Positions 47,001-56,019 of a DNA stretch of 64,000 nt are shown here, one piece after another. How positions within the stretch are numbered: the stretch's first letter is position 1; every line of letters starts with the position of its first letter. The stretch is taken from contig NZ_AOIO01000011.1 of NCBI RefSeq assembly GCF_000337555.1, forward strand, positions 21,784 to 85,783, given 5' to 3'. Under the pieces are notes generated by a model. It made no database searches, had not been told where the DNA came from, and saw only the letters and a program-made list of their open reading frames with translations. The translations under genes were made by a program, and so were the position numbers. The DNA is from Natrialba asiatica DSM 12278. Lineage in GTDB: Archaea; Halobacteriota; Halobacteria; Halobacteriales; Natrialbaceae.

Positions 47001-47357
47001 TCAGACGCCGGGGACGCCGACCGCATCGAACCCGGTAATCCCCACCGCGGCGAGGATGTACAGCACGATCAGGACGGTGACCCACGCGACGAGGCCGATC
47101 ATCGCCGCGGCCGTCCAGTCGGCCGGGTATCGGAAGTTGATCACCGCGATGTACGCGAGCAGTGCGAGCAACGGCCCGACGAGCGGAATCCATCCGACGA
47201 AAAAGCCGACGACAGCCCAGACGATCGCGCCGAACAGCGCGGTGACGATGGCGTGATCGAAGCTCCGCGCGCCGACGATGATCCGCGCGCCGACGTAGAT
47301 TCCCAGTGCGCCGATCAGCAGGCTCACGACGAAGACGACGGCTGATTCCAGAACCAT
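47001..47357 (-). CDS. Small membrane protein of unknown function
   Basis: A 118-residue protein with four transmembrane helices (VVFVVSLLIGALGIYVGARI, IVTALFGAIVWAVVGFFVGW, LVGPLLALLAYIAVINF, AAMIGLVAWVTVLIVLYILA). No motif is recognised. The ATG at 47357 follows a more polar upstream open stretch. It converges on the M20 gene, 24 bases away. Confidence 0.72.
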   Translation of the reverse strand: MVLESAVVFVVSLLIGALGIYVGARIIVGARSFDHAIVTALFGAIVWAVVGFFVGWIPLVGPLLALLAYIAVINFRYPADWTAAAMIGLVAWVTVLIVLYILAAVGITGFDAVGVPGV

Positions 47358-47590
47358 GGTCGTAGAACCGTCAGCGAGGGCGAATAGTCCCGGGCTTGCA
47401 ATGTCCACCTGATTTCACCGCCGTCGCGAGTGCTCAGCCCTCGACGAGGCTGTCGATCCGAGCGCGAGTTCTCGGCCACGATTACAGTCATCGGAGTCGA
47501 CAGTTCGATTCAGTCTCCGTTCCGAACACCGAAACCGGGTTTCCGACAGGCGATTCGAGAACTCGGTCCTGCTGTGATCCCTTTGCGGCG

Positions 47591-47866
47591 TTACCCGTCG
47601 TCGGGGTCGTCAGGGTCGGCGGGATCCTGTTCGGTGTCGGGGTTGGAGCCTGTGTTCGAGTTCGCGTTCTTGCCCTCGGTAGCGTCCAGCGCAGCGTCGG
47701 GATCGACGAGCAGGACTTCGGGCGGTGCGCGACAGCCGCAGGGGGCTGCGACGGCCGTCGCGGGACCGTGGATCGTCACCGTCGTGACCGGCTGACCGCA
47801 GAGCGGGCAGTCCGGTAGCGAGGCGGTGGTCGGTTCGTCGGGCGGGTCCGCGAGATCACCGCCCAT
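47591..47866 (-). CDS. Small acidic zinc-ribbon protein, module copy B
   Basis: A 91-residue protein (start MGGDLADPPDEPTTASLP). The zinc site reads DCPLCGQPV then HGPATAVAAPCGCRAPP, matching copies A and C with changes, and an acidic Asp/Pro tail of about 40 residues follows. It is the most diverged of the three. The start is 77 bases from RNA copy B on the opposite strand, the same head-to-head arrangement. Function unknown. Confidence 0.72.
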   Translation of the reverse strand: MGGDLADPPDEPTTASLPDCPLCGQPVTTVTIHGPATAVAAPCGCRAPPEVLLVDPDAALDATEGKNANSNTGSNPDTEQDPADPDDPDDG

Positions 47867-47943
47867 CGTCGCCTCCGGCCGTCGGCTGCGCTGGTGAGTG
47901 GGTGAGCGAGCGTGGCAGGACTCTTGGCTGGCGATACGTCGGT

Positions 47944-48129
47944 CGTGCGGGATGTTTATGTCCCGGTAGAATGTACGCAAGCATGGCGACCAATTCCTTC
48001 GCGGATTGGGAAGCCAAGTCTCGGGTGGTTCCAGCACCCGGGGCATTTCAATAAACGCCCACTCTCTCGACGGGTTTTCTTGGCTTCCGTTCAATACGTT
48101 GCTGTAGGGTGACTTATATCTACTGCTAA
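47944..48129 (+). ncRNA. Candidate structured RNA, module copy B
   Basis: The most diverged of three copies, 186 bases. It keeps the 18-bp repeat with TATA-like centre (47948-47965), ATGTACGCA, the long stem GGAAGCCAAG/CTTGGCTTCC (10 bp, longer than in the other copies), hairpin CGGGTG/CACCCG and hairpin GGGC/GCCC, and the ending CTTATATCTAC. Arms differ from copies A and C by paired changes, so the structure and not the sequence is conserved. The extra bases lie in the loop region at about 48055-48075. Confidence 0.55.
47948..47965 (+). promoter_or_regulatory. TATA box within an inverted repeat, module copy B
   Basis: CGGGA and TCCCG flank an 8-base centre with TTTATG (47955-47960), the same element as at 10544 and 60647. 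Confidence 0.4.
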
Positions 48130-48310
48130 GTGACTGGACTAGCGAGTGGTTACTGGGCGTCTTGCGGGGTTTAGGTCCGTATGATCGGGAAGGCGTAGTA
48201 ACGCAGACCGTCTTAGTTAGCCAATTTCGTGTGCACAGGCACCGTCTACACTCGGATTGACCGAACTCGCGACTCGAGAAAAATTCTAAGATAGTGAGCG
48301 TATCTGGGAT

Positions 48311-49015
48311 TTATTCGACGATGAAACCGCTCGCCATCTCCAGGACCTCCGAGCGAGAGCGCGGATCATCGAACGGTTCGGGGAATCCGATGTCACCGTT
48401 GAGTTCTCTGAGGAACGAGGCGTGTCGCGCTTCAACGCTATGGATGCTAAGCGCCGGTGCAACAAGTTCGAACGTATCGATATACGGCGCAGCACCAGCA
48501 TATGCCGAGACGCCGATATCCTCAAGGGTAGCGGCGGTAGCAATGAACTCTGCTGGATTCTGCACGGCCGTCCCGAAATCGAATTCAGGACGCTGGACCG
48601 GTTCACCACCCAACGACGCCACCGTCTGCCCGAGAACTTCCGCGTGCGTAATCTCGTGATCTCGGACGACGCGGAGTCGGTCAACGACTCGATCTTGAAT
48701 CGGGCCCCAGCCCTCAAACTGCTGTTTGAGTGCAGTTTCGTCGATATTCTCGAGACCGCGAATGTAGAACTCCGCTTCCAGATACTCGAGCGTCAGAGCG
48801 TAATTGAGGATGTCAATATCGTTTCCGAATTCATCGGGGACTGCCTCTGGCGGCTGGTCTGCTGACTCGTCCTGCGACGTCTCGTCGCTTTCACTGTGTT
48901 GCTCGTCTCCGGACGCCGCTGCAGTTCCAACAGCACCCGTCGCTAGTGTGCCGGCGAGCCCACCGAGGACGGGCCGCCGCCGGAGGTTGACGCTATCTGA
49001 ATTGTCGTTGGTCAT
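48311..49015 (-). CDS. Tat-exported ferritin-like protein
   Basis: A 234-residue protein with a twin-arginine-type signal (NLRRRPVLGGLAGTLATGAV) and a ferritin-like four-helix domain from about 65: ILNYALTLEYLEAEFYIRGL, VRDHEITHAEVLGQTVASLG and VEARHASFLRELNG supply the E/E-x2-H ligands. This is the ferritin_2 (DUF4439) type, likely at the outer face of the membrane. Its function (iron or peroxide handling) is inferred. It has no clear partner. Confidence 0.87.
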   Translation of the reverse strand: MTNDNSDSVNLRRRPVLGGLAGTLATGAVGTAAASGDEQHSESDETSQDESADQPPEAVPDEFGNDIDILNYALTLEYLEAEFYIRGLENIDETALKQQFEGWGPIQDRVVDRLRVVRDHEITHAEVLGQTVASLGGEPVQRPEFDFGTAVQNPAEFIATAATLEDIGVSAYAGAAPYIDTFELVAPALSIHSVEARHASFLRELNGDIGFPEPFDDPRSRSEVLEMASGFIVE

Positions 49016-49517
49016 TTTGTGGGATGCACCCAGATTAACAGTCCCCCGGCATCGCTAAATATCGAGTAATCGTTTCTACGGATAACGTGCAGTTCTACGG
49101 AGCAATCTCCTTCTCATACTCTAGTATCCAATTGATAAAATTAGGTTTGCCGAGAGCCGTCGGTACAGTAGTTGAGAAACACACACCTACTCAATTAATA
49201 CGTACGTACATATACTTGTCAAGTGGATCTCCCTGACTGTTCAAACGCCACTGAGATGTGCGAAATCCGATGCGAAGGAATTTCCACCTCTCGTTCGACA
49301 GAAGAGACTGCCACAAACTCGACTCCCGAGTTCAGTGTCGCCGTATACACTACCGTCGGGCGGCAGTTCGAACACGTGATCACCTCGTCGGTGAACTCGA
49401 TTCACGACGGGAACTACTGCTCCCCTCCAGCGGGCGAATGTGAAGAACCCTGCGTGAAACCACCCGGAATACCCGGAACCACGAGGTTGATACTTCGCCC
49501 TCGCGTACCGAATGCCC
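49016..49517. other. Intergenic region, 502 bases
   Basis: Left part (49016-49220) is AT-rich, with a TATA-like catatact near 49209. A GTG-initiated frame (49223-49558) runs through the rest but overlaps the M32 start and has no recognised family, so I do not accept it. The last 100 bases hold the M32 promoter region. Confidence 0.35.
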
Positions 49518-51050
49518 ATGGCAACCGATCAGGCCCGAAGCGAGAGCGAGGGGACTGACACCTACGACGCATTCGAATCGCGCGTCGAACGAATCGCGAA
49601 CGTCTCGAACGCCGCCGGCGTCCTGCAGTGGGACCAGGAGGTCGTGATGCCCGACGAGGGCACGCCGGCCCGCGCGAAACAGCTCTCGACGCTCTCCTCC
49701 GTCGGTCACGAACTCCTCACCGCCGACGAGACCGGCGACCTGCTCGACGAACTCGAGTCGAGTGAACTCGACGAAGAGCAAACCGCCGTCGTCCGCGAGG
49801 TCCGTCGGCGCTACGACCGCGAGACGAGCGTCCCGCAGGAACTCGTCGCGGAAATCTCCGAGACGACCGCGAACGCCCACCCGGTCTGGAAACGCGCCAG
49901 AGAGGACGACGATTTCGAGGAGTTCGCCTCCACCCTCGAGAAACTGGTCGAGTTAAAGCGCGAGTACGCGAACCACATCGACCCCGACGAAGATCCCTAC
50001 GCCGTCCTCTTCGCCGACTACGAACCCTACCTCGACCTCGAGACCGCAGAGCGGGTGCTCGAGCGACTGCGCGACGAACTCGTGCCGCTGATCGACGCCG
50101 TCCAGGACAGTGACGCCGACCTCGAAACGGACGCCTTTGCGGGGACGTTCGACGACGACGATCAGGAAGCCCTCGCCCGCGACGCCCTCGATTCGCTCGG
50201 CTACGACTGGGACCGGGGCCGCCTGGATACCGCACCGCATCCCTTCTCCACGGGGACGCAGTTCGACGCCCGCGTGACGACCCGGTTCGACCCGGACGAC
50301 CTGCTCGGCTCGATCACCTCGACCATCCACGAGTTCGGCCACGCGAATTACACGCTCGGCCTGCCCGACGAGGGCTACGGCACGCCGCTCGGCGAGGCGC
50401 GGGACCTCTCCGTACACGAGTCCCAGTCCCGGCTCTGGGAGAACCACGTCGGCCGCTCGCAGGCCTTCTGGGGGTACTTCCTACCGATCGCCCGCGAGCG
50501 CTTCCCCGAACTCGAATCGGTCTCCCCCGAGGCGGCCTACGAGGCCGCGAATCAGGTGTACGACGACAACCTCATCCGCACCGAAGCGGACGAACTCACC
50601 TACCACCTCCACATCGTGATCCGCTTCGAGATCGAACGCGATCTGATCGCGGGCGACCTCGACGTCTCGGAGGTTCCCGACGCCTGGAACGACAAGTACG
50701 AGGAGTACCTGGGCGTGCGCCCCGACACCGACGCGGAGGGCTGTCTGCAGGACATCCACTGGTCCCACGGCTCGTTCGGGTACTTCCCGACGTACTCGCT
50801 CGGGTCCGTACTGGCGGCCCAGCTCTACGCCGCCGCCGAGGACGACCAGGGCGAGTTCGGTGAGCAGATCCGCGAGGGCGAGTTCGGCGATCTCAACGGC
50901 TGGCTTCGCGAGAACATCCACCGGCACGGCAAGCGCTACACGACGCCCGAACTGATCGAGCGGGCCACCGGCGACGAACTCGGGGCGGACCCCTTCCTCG
51001 GGTACGTGAAATCGAAGTACGGCGACCTGTACGACCTCGACGGCTACTGA
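49518..51050 (+). CDS. M32-family metallocarboxypeptidase
   Basis: A 510-residue zinc carboxypeptidase (Taq/thermostable type). The zinc motif is STIHEFGHANYTLGLPDEGY (HEFGH about 272), followed by ESQSRLWENHVGRSQAFWGY with the third ligand Glu. The start MATDQARSESEGTD at 49518 is likely; an ATG two codons earlier is possible. Cytosolic enzyme that trims C-terminal residues from peptides. Confidence 0.93.
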   Translation: MATDQARSESEGTDTYDAFESRVERIANVSNAAGVLQWDQEVVMPDEGTPARAKQLSTLSSVGHELLTADETGDLLDELESSELDEEQTAVVREVRRRYDRETSVPQELVAEISETTANAHPVWKRAREDDDFEEFASTLEKLVELKREYANHIDPDEDPYAVLFADYEPYLDLETAERVLERLRDELVPLIDAVQDSDADLETDAFAGTFDDDDQEALARDALDSLGYDWDRGRLDTAPHPFSTGTQFDARVTTRFDPDDLLGSITSTIHEFGHANYTLGLPDEGYGTPLGEARDLSVHESQSRLWENHVGRSQAFWGYFLPIARERFPELESVSPEAAYEAANQVYDDNLIRTEADELTYHLHIVIRFEIERDLIAGDLDVSEVPDAWNDKYEEYLGVRPDTDAEGCLQDIHWSHGSFGYFPTYSLGSVLAAQLYAAAEDDQGEFGEQIREGEFGDLNGWLRENIHRHGKRYTTPELIERATGDELGADPFLGYVKSKYGDLYDLDGY

Positions 51051-51086
51051 GCCGATCGGCCGCGTTTCGATCCAGTTGGTCCGGTG

Positions 51087-51114
51087 TGACTAGTGGTTAC
51101 TGACTAGTCGCTAG
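51087..51114. repeat. Heptad-spaced TGACTAG array
   Basis: Four 7-base units (TGACTAG, TGGTTAC, TGACTAG, TCGCTAG) 36 bases after the M32 stop and running into the stop of the convergent gene at 51111. Related to the arrays at 42048 and 52152 by unit length and TGA/TAG content. Confidence 0.55.
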
Positions 51115-51368
51115 TCCGATCGGTTCGATGACGGCGCGTCGTCGGAGACGGTCCCCGGAAGCGGGTCGACCCGAAAGACGTACTCCGCGTAGACGCCGTC
51201 GAGATTCGTCGGGTGTTCCTCGGCGGTGTGCGCGCGGCAGAGAACCGCCTCCGCCTCCACGGCGCCCTTGCCGGTTTCTTCCTGATACCGCTCGAGGACG
51301 ACGAACGCCGCGGGTTCGTCGCACCCGCGCCGGTGGCATTCGCGGGACGATGCGGTTGGTTCGACCAT
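51111..51368 (-). CDS. Small haloarchaeal zinc-binding-like protein
   Basis: An 85-residue protein, MVEPTASSRECHRRGCDEPA. Cys pairs and His (RECHRRGCDEP and AVLCRAHTAEEH) form a plausible four-ligand zinc site. The rest is mixed alpha/beta and ends in an acidic tail. I do not recognise a family with certainty. The chosen ATG (51368) starts just before the first Cys; the frame is open upstream. Confidence 0.7.
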   Translation of the reverse strand: MVEPTASSRECHRRGCDEPAAFVVLERYQEETGKGAVEAEAVLCRAHTAEEHPTNLDGVYAEYVFRVDPLPGTVSDDAPSSNRSD

Positions 51369-51552
51369 GCGTTCGCCACCAGGACGCGACGGATAATAGT
51401 GAGCGGGGTGGCGCGAGAGGCCCGGAAGACGAGAGGCGGTGACGTCCCGCAGCGGCGTCCGGCGACGGCGGAGCGTTTCGGTCCCCGTCCTATAAAAGCG
51501 GGCTGGCACTGCCAGGTCTAGACTCACCCGTCGCGATCCCTCAGAACCGAGT

Positions 51553-52149
51553 ATGCGACTCTCAATTCCGGGCGTTCCCGGCGTCTACTACGATACTGAC
51601 GCGGGGACGACCGCCCTCGCAACGCTCATGTCCACCGCCGGCCGCCGCGCGCCGAAACCGAGCGGCTACGCCGTCCAGTTCCTGCCGTACCTCTGGTCGT
51701 TCGATGTCGACCTCCACGAGGTTCCCAACGACCACCCGATCCAGTACCTCCACCCCGAAAGTGCGGTGAGCCTCGGCGAACTCACGACCGGACCCCGAGC
51801 CCGACAGGCCGGCACCGAACTCGAGTCGGTCCTCCGCTTCGCCTGGTCGGTCAACCAGGAAGTCGAGTCCGCGACGAACACCCTCCTCGGAAACGAATCG
51901 GCCCAGGACGGCGTGACGATCGAAATCCAGGACGGGAGCATCGTCGCCGACGGCGACGAACTCGCGACCGACGAGTTCGATATCGACGCCGAGGACGGCG
52001 ACAGGGATAGTGACGATGACAGCGTCCGGTCGACGGACGCGACGCGCGAACAGGAGGTCGGGACCGGGACCGGTACCGACGCCGACACCGACGCCGATTC
52101 CGATGCCGCTGACGATCCCGAGCGGTTCGATACCGGATCCGAACGGTGA
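51553..52149 (+). CDS. Acidic haloarchaeal protein of unknown function
   Basis: A 198-residue protein. Residues 1-120 form a globular part (MRLSIPGVPGVYYDTDAGTT, then GYAVQFLPYLWSFDVDLHEV), while residues 125-198 are very acidic with an Asp-Ala/Thr repeat encoded by hexanucleotide repeats at 52062-52110. No motif is recognised. A TGA heptad array starts with its stop codon. Confidence 0.72.
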   Translation: MRLSIPGVPGVYYDTDAGTTALATLMSTAGRRAPKPSGYAVQFLPYLWSFDVDLHEVPNDHPIQYLHPESAVSLGELTTGPRARQAGTELESVLRFAWSVNQEVESATNTLLGNESAQDGVTIEIQDGSIVADGDELATDEFDIDAEDGDRDSDDDSVRSTDATREQEVGTGTGTDADTDADSDAADDPERFDTGSER

Positions 52150-52151
52150 GT

Positions 52152-52186
52152 GCTGACCGCTGATTGTTGATCGCTGATCGCTGACC
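52152..52186. repeat. Heptanucleotide GCTGAYY array, five units
   Basis: Units GCTGACC, GCTGATT, GTTGATC, GCTGATC, GCTGACC, beginning three bases after the stop at 52147-52149. Reading in phase with the stop gives TGA every seven bases, so stops fall in all three frames. Confidence 0.75.
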
Positions 52187-52228
52187 GCCGGGCTGTCGTT
52201 TTTGTTCACTCGCCGTGTAGGTCAGGCC

Positions 52229-53200
52229 ATGAACGTCGTCACGACGCTCCCCTCGGCGACCGAAATCGTCGCCGCGCTCGGCCTCGAACCGGTCGGCGTC
52301 TCACACGAATGCGACTATCCACCCCGGGTCGAATCGCGCCCGTCGATCACCCGCTCGCGAATCGATGCCGACGCTTCGAGCGACGAAATCGACCGACAGG
52401 TGCTCGACGCGGCCGACGGCGGCGTCTACGACGTCGACACCGAGACGCTGGCCGAACTCGATCCCGACCTCGTCGTCACGCAGGGGATGTGCGACGTCTG
52501 CGCCGTCGACGAGGTCGTCGTCGAGGACGCCATCGAGGAGATTCCCGCCGATCCGGAGCTCCTGACGACCGATCCCCACAGCGTCGCGGACGTGCTCTCG
52601 GACGTCACGCGCATCGGCCGCGCGACGAACCGCGAGGAGCGCGCGCGGACCCTCCGCGCGGAACTCGAAGCCAGGACCGCCCGCCTCAGGGAGCACACCG
52701 TCGACCTGACCGACGAGGAACGCCCGCGCGTCGCCGTCTTCGACTGGACCGACCCCGTCATGGTCGCCGGCCACTGGACGGCCGAACTCGTCTCGTGGGC
52801 CGGCGGCGAGTACGGTCTGGCCGACCCCGGCGAGCGCTCTCGGCCGCGCGAGTGGGACGAGATCCGCGAATACGACCCCGAATGCATCGTCGTCGCGCCC
52901 TGCGGCTTCGACCTCGACCAGACGGCCACAAACCTGTCCGACCTGACCGAGCGCGACGGCTGGGCGGACCTGACCGCCGTCCGCGAGGGCCGCGTCTGGG
53001 CGATGGACGGCAACCACTACCTCAACCGCCCCGGCCCGCGGCTCGTCGACACGCTCGAAGCGCTCGCGCCCATGGTTCAGCCCGACCTGTTCGACGACAG
53101 CGACGACGCACCCGCGGGCGACGAGTTCACGATCCCCGTCGCCGAACTGGAACACCGCTCGACGGCCGCATCTGAACTCGACGCGCGGATGGAGTCGTGA
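52229..53200 (+). CDS. BtuF-like (cobalamin/siderophore-type) binding protein
   Basis: A 323-residue protein of the helical-backbone periplasmic-binding fold: MNVVTTLPSATEIVAALGLE, VGVSHECDYPPRV, DPDLVVTQGMCDVCAVDE, and VDTLEALAPMVQPDLF. Such proteins bind B12 or metal complexes for ABC importers, but no signal peptide or lipobox is present here, so it may act in the cytosol. The start at 52229 is favoured; an in-frame ATG lies nine codons upstream. Its stop overlaps the JAMM gene start. Confidence 0.85.
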   Translation: MNVVTTLPSATEIVAALGLEPVGVSHECDYPPRVESRPSITRSRIDADASSDEIDRQVLDAADGGVYDVDTETLAELDPDLVVTQGMCDVCAVDEVVVEDAIEEIPADPELLTTDPHSVADVLSDVTRIGRATNREERARTLRAELEARTARLREHTVDLTDEERPRVAVFDWTDPVMVAGHWTAELVSWAGGEYGLADPGERSRPREWDEIREYDPECIVVAPCGFDLDQTATNLSDLTERDGWADLTAVREGRVWAMDGNHYLNRPGPRLVDTLEALAPMVQPDLFDDSDDAPAGDEFTIPVAELEHRSTAASELDARMES

Positions 53201-53736
53201 CCCGCGATCCGGCTCCCGACGCTGCGGCCGACACCGCTGGTGCCGGTCCAGGTTGCGACGAGGACGGCCCGGCGCTCGTCGTCCCTGAGGCGATTCGGCG
53301 GGCGATCCGCGACCGCGCTCGCGAGGGCGATCCCGAGGAAATTTGTGGGATTCTCGGCGGGACGTTCGGTCCCGAGCGGAGTCGCGTCCGATCGCAGTAT
53401 TCCGCGACGAACGTCGCCGAGACGCCGCGAACGCGATACCGGATCGACCCGGAGGAACAACTCGAGCGCTTCGAGCGACTCGAGGCACGCGACGAGGAAA
53501 TCGTCGGATTCTACCACTCACATCCGCGCGGCCCGGCCCGGCCGAGCGAGACGGATATCGACGCGGCGACCTGGACGGACCGATCGTATCTGATCGTCTC
53601 GCTCGACCCGTTCGCGGTCCGGTCGTGGCGCTGGCGGGCGGAGACTGGCGGTGGCGCACCAGCCGGGACGGCGGGCGACGATAGCGAGGCTGCCGACGGC
53701 GGTTACTTCGAGCGCGAACGGCTCCGCACGGAGTGA
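53197..53736 (+). CDS. JAMM/MPN+ metalloprotease (desampylase-like)
   Basis: A 179-residue zinc isopeptidase-like protein. The JAMM signature is complete: Glu in EEICGILGG (about 50) and YHSHPRGPARPSETDIDAAT (about 107), with His-x-His and Asp. Haloarchaeal JAMM1 enzymes remove ubiquitin-like SAMP proteins; that role is inferred here. GTG at 53197 overlaps the upstream gene's stop by four bases (GTGA), so the two genes are coupled. Confidence 0.9.
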   Translation: MTRDPAPDAAADTAGAGPGCDEDGPALVVPEAIRRAIRDRAREGDPEEICGILGGTFGPERSRVRSQYSATNVAETPRTRYRIDPEEQLERFERLEARDEEIVGFYHSHPRGPARPSETDIDAATWTDRSYLIVSLDPFAVRSWRWRAETGGGAPAGTAGDDSEAADGGYFERERLRTE

Positions 53737-53739
53737 AAA

Positions 53740-54183
53740 TCAGTTGTTACTATCCGTCTCGTCGTCCGCCCTCGCCTCCGCCGCCTTCGCTCTGAACTCC
53801 TCGATCCGCTGGCTCAATTTCTTGCCGACGGCGTACGTGAAGTCGTCCGGCATCAACCCGCGCTGAACGTCGACCGTCACCATCGTATCGCAGCCCTCGA
53901 CGATCTCCGGTGCCCAACTCCCCTGCGCTAACTTCGACTCGTCCGTCACGACCGCCTCGCCGTCCTCGACGTCGATGAACGCCGTCACGGTGTTCCAGAT
54001 GCGCGGATCGCTCGTCGTCGCCTCGTCGAACAGTCCCTCGAGCCGGGACTCCTTGATCGGTTCGTCGCGCAACTCGACCACCAGGTCTTCGAGCGCGTCG
54101 GCCATCGCCTCGTACTCGGCCGCCCGCTCGGTTCGCTCATCGTCACCGTTCGGATCCGCACTCGCGTCCGCCCCGTTCGTCAT
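53740..54183 (-). CDS. Acidic haloarchaeal protein of unknown function
   Basis: A 147-residue protein (MTNGADASADPNGDDERTER) with a helical N-terminal half and a central segment IWNTVTAFIDVEDGEAVVTD followed by a helical C-terminus. I do not recognise the family. The ATG at 54183 is used; the frame is open 15 codons further. Its stop is three bases from the convergent JAMM gene's stop. Confidence 0.72.
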   Translation of the reverse strand: MTNGADASADPNGDDERTERAAEYEAMADALEDLVVELRDEPIKESRLEGLFDEATTSDPRIWNTVTAFIDVEDGEAVVTDESKLAQGSWAPEIVEGCDTMVTVDVQRGLMPDDFTYAVGKKLSQRIEEFRAKAAEARADDETDSNN

Positions 54184-54297
54184 CGCATCTCCCTCCCGTT
54201 GCCGGCGGTGTGGTTCATACGGGAGCATAACCGCGGTCGCGGTATAAACTCGGTGTCCCGTCTCCGTTCGTGCGATACCCTCACAGTGACCGAGCGC

Positions 54298-55788
54298 CTA
54301 CTTCGCCGCCCGGAGCACGCTCGGTACCCACTTCCGATTCGGGTCCCCCGTCTCGTCCATCCACTCGACCAACCGCGTTCGGAGCTCCCGCCGTTCGTCC
54401 GCGTAGCCGGGGTGATCGATCACGTTCTGCAACTCCGCTGGATCGGCCTCGAGATCGTACAGTTCGTCGACGCCGGGTCCGTTGTAGACGTACTTGTAGC
54501 GGTCCGTACGAACCATCCGCTGCGTGTAGAGACCGAACTCGTCGCCGTGGTACTGCGCGAACGTCGAGTTCGGCCACTCCGTCGCGAGGGCGTCGGGATC
54601 GCCGCCGGTCTCGAGCAGGGGGACGAGACTCCGCGAATCGAACGTTTCGGGGATCGACACGTCGCCGATATCGAGGAACGTCGCCGCCAGATCGTGCAGG
54701 TGAACGGGCGCGTCACAGACCGCTCCGGATCGGGTGACGCCGGGCCAGCGCACCTGTAACGGAATGTGGTACGTATCGTCGTACATCAGCGGCCCCTTGT
54801 TGAACTGGCGGTGGCCGCCGATGAAATCGCCGTGGTCCGAGGCGTGGACGACGACGGTCTCCTCGGTCAGCCCCCGTTCGTCGAGTTCGTCGAGGACCCG
54901 CCCGAACTGGTCGTCGATCAGCGTGACGAAGCCCCAGTACTTCGCGATCGCTTCGGCCCAGCGATCCCAGTCGAAGCCGCTGACACCGCGGTAGGCGAGG
55001 TAGTTTTCCTGCACCTGGGGCTTGCCCGCGTAGGTCTCCGCGTAGCTTTCGGGCGGCTCGATCTCGTCGGGGTCGTACATCGAGGCGTAGGGCTCGGGCA
55101 CGACGTAGGGGTGGTGCGGGCCGTAGAAGTCCGCCCGGTGGAAGAAGGGATTGTCGCGGTCGCCGGCTGCGTGTGCCTCTATGGCGTCGATCGTCCGCTC
55201 GGCCAGGAACCAGGCCCGGGTTTCCTCGACGTCGATCGACGTCTTCGCCGCGACGAACGTTCCGTCGCCGTCGTCTCGCGGCTCGTCGCCGGTGTAGATC
55301 ACGTCTTCGAGTTCGGCCTCGCCGATCGGCGTCCCGCGTTCGGCGCGGTACTCGCGGAACGCGTCGTCGATGTTGTCGTGGTGTTTGTCGCTGCCGCCGA
55401 GATAGGAGAAGCCGAAGTCGTCGGGGGTCTGGTCTCGCCCGACGTGCCACTTGCCGGTGTACGTACAGTCGTAGCCGGCGGCGTCGAGTTCTCCGGCGAA
55501 GGTCGGGATGCCGGGCGGGAGATTCGGCTGGAGCGCGTCGTCCTCGTGGCAGTTGTTCAGCATGCCGTGGCCGTGGGGGAACTGGCCGGTCAGCAGCGAC
55601 GCGCGGGCGCTCGAACAGATACTGATCGGCGTGAACGCCTGCTCGAAGCGCATCCCGGTCGCCGAGAGGTGATCTATCGTATCGGTCTCGACGGCGTCGG
55701 CGACCGGCCCGTCGCGGGCGCTGCAGTCGTAGCGCTCCTGGTCGGTGAGGACGAGCAGGACGTTCGGTCTGGTGTCAGCATCGGCCAT
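54298..55788 (-). CDS. Sulfatase-family hydrolase with unusual formylglycine motif
   Basis: A 496-residue alkaline-phosphatase-fold hydrolase. Metal and substrate motifs are PNVLLVLTDQERYD, TGKWHVG and ASDHGDFIGGH. The maturation site usually reads C/S-x-P-x-R; here it reads CSSARASLLTG (about residue 59), so the Pro is Ser. Formylglycine formation or even sulfatase activity is thus uncertain. No signal peptide is seen. Neighbours give no substrate hint. Confidence 0.88.
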   Translation of the reverse strand: MADADTRPNVLLVLTDQERYDCSARDGPVADAVETDTIDHLSATGMRFEQAFTPISICSSARASLLTGQFPHGHGMLNNCHEDDALQPNLPPGIPTFAGELDAAGYDCTYTGKWHVGRDQTPDDFGFSYLGGSDKHHDNIDDAFREYRAERGTPIGEAELEDVIYTGDEPRDDGDGTFVAAKTSIDVEETRAWFLAERTIDAIEAHAAGDRDNPFFHRADFYGPHHPYVVPEPYASMYDPDEIEPPESYAETYAGKPQVQENYLAYRGVSGFDWDRWAEAIAKYWGFVTLIDDQFGRVLDELDERGLTEETVVVHASDHGDFIGGHRQFNKGPLMYDDTYHIPLQVRWPGVTRSGAVCDAPVHLHDLAATFLDIGDVSIPETFDSRSLVPLLETGGDPDALATEWPNSTFAQYHGDEFGLYTQRMVRTDRYKYVYNGPGVDELYDLEADPAELQNVIDHPGYADERRELRTRLVEWMDETGDPNRKWVPSVLRAAK

Positions 55789-56019
55789 CGTTCCCGTTAC
55801 GTCGGCGCTGCAGTTAACGATGGGACCTGGATCTGCTCCCGTTCCCGTACCGCCTCTCGCCTCGCATTACCTCGCCTTTCCCGTTTACCGCTCGCTCCTT
55901 CCCCTTGCCCTTCCATTCCCTCTCAGTTTTCGTCTCACCCCCGCTCGCTACTGCGCGTCCCATAAACACGCTCCCAGTAAACCCGCACGCTCATTACGCC
56001 CCAGTTCAATGCGTCACGC

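Noticed and set aside
49223..49558. GTG-initiated frame before the M32 carboxypeptidase
   Set aside because: It overlaps the M32 start, lacks a recognised domain, and the nearby TATA-like sequence is too close to its start.
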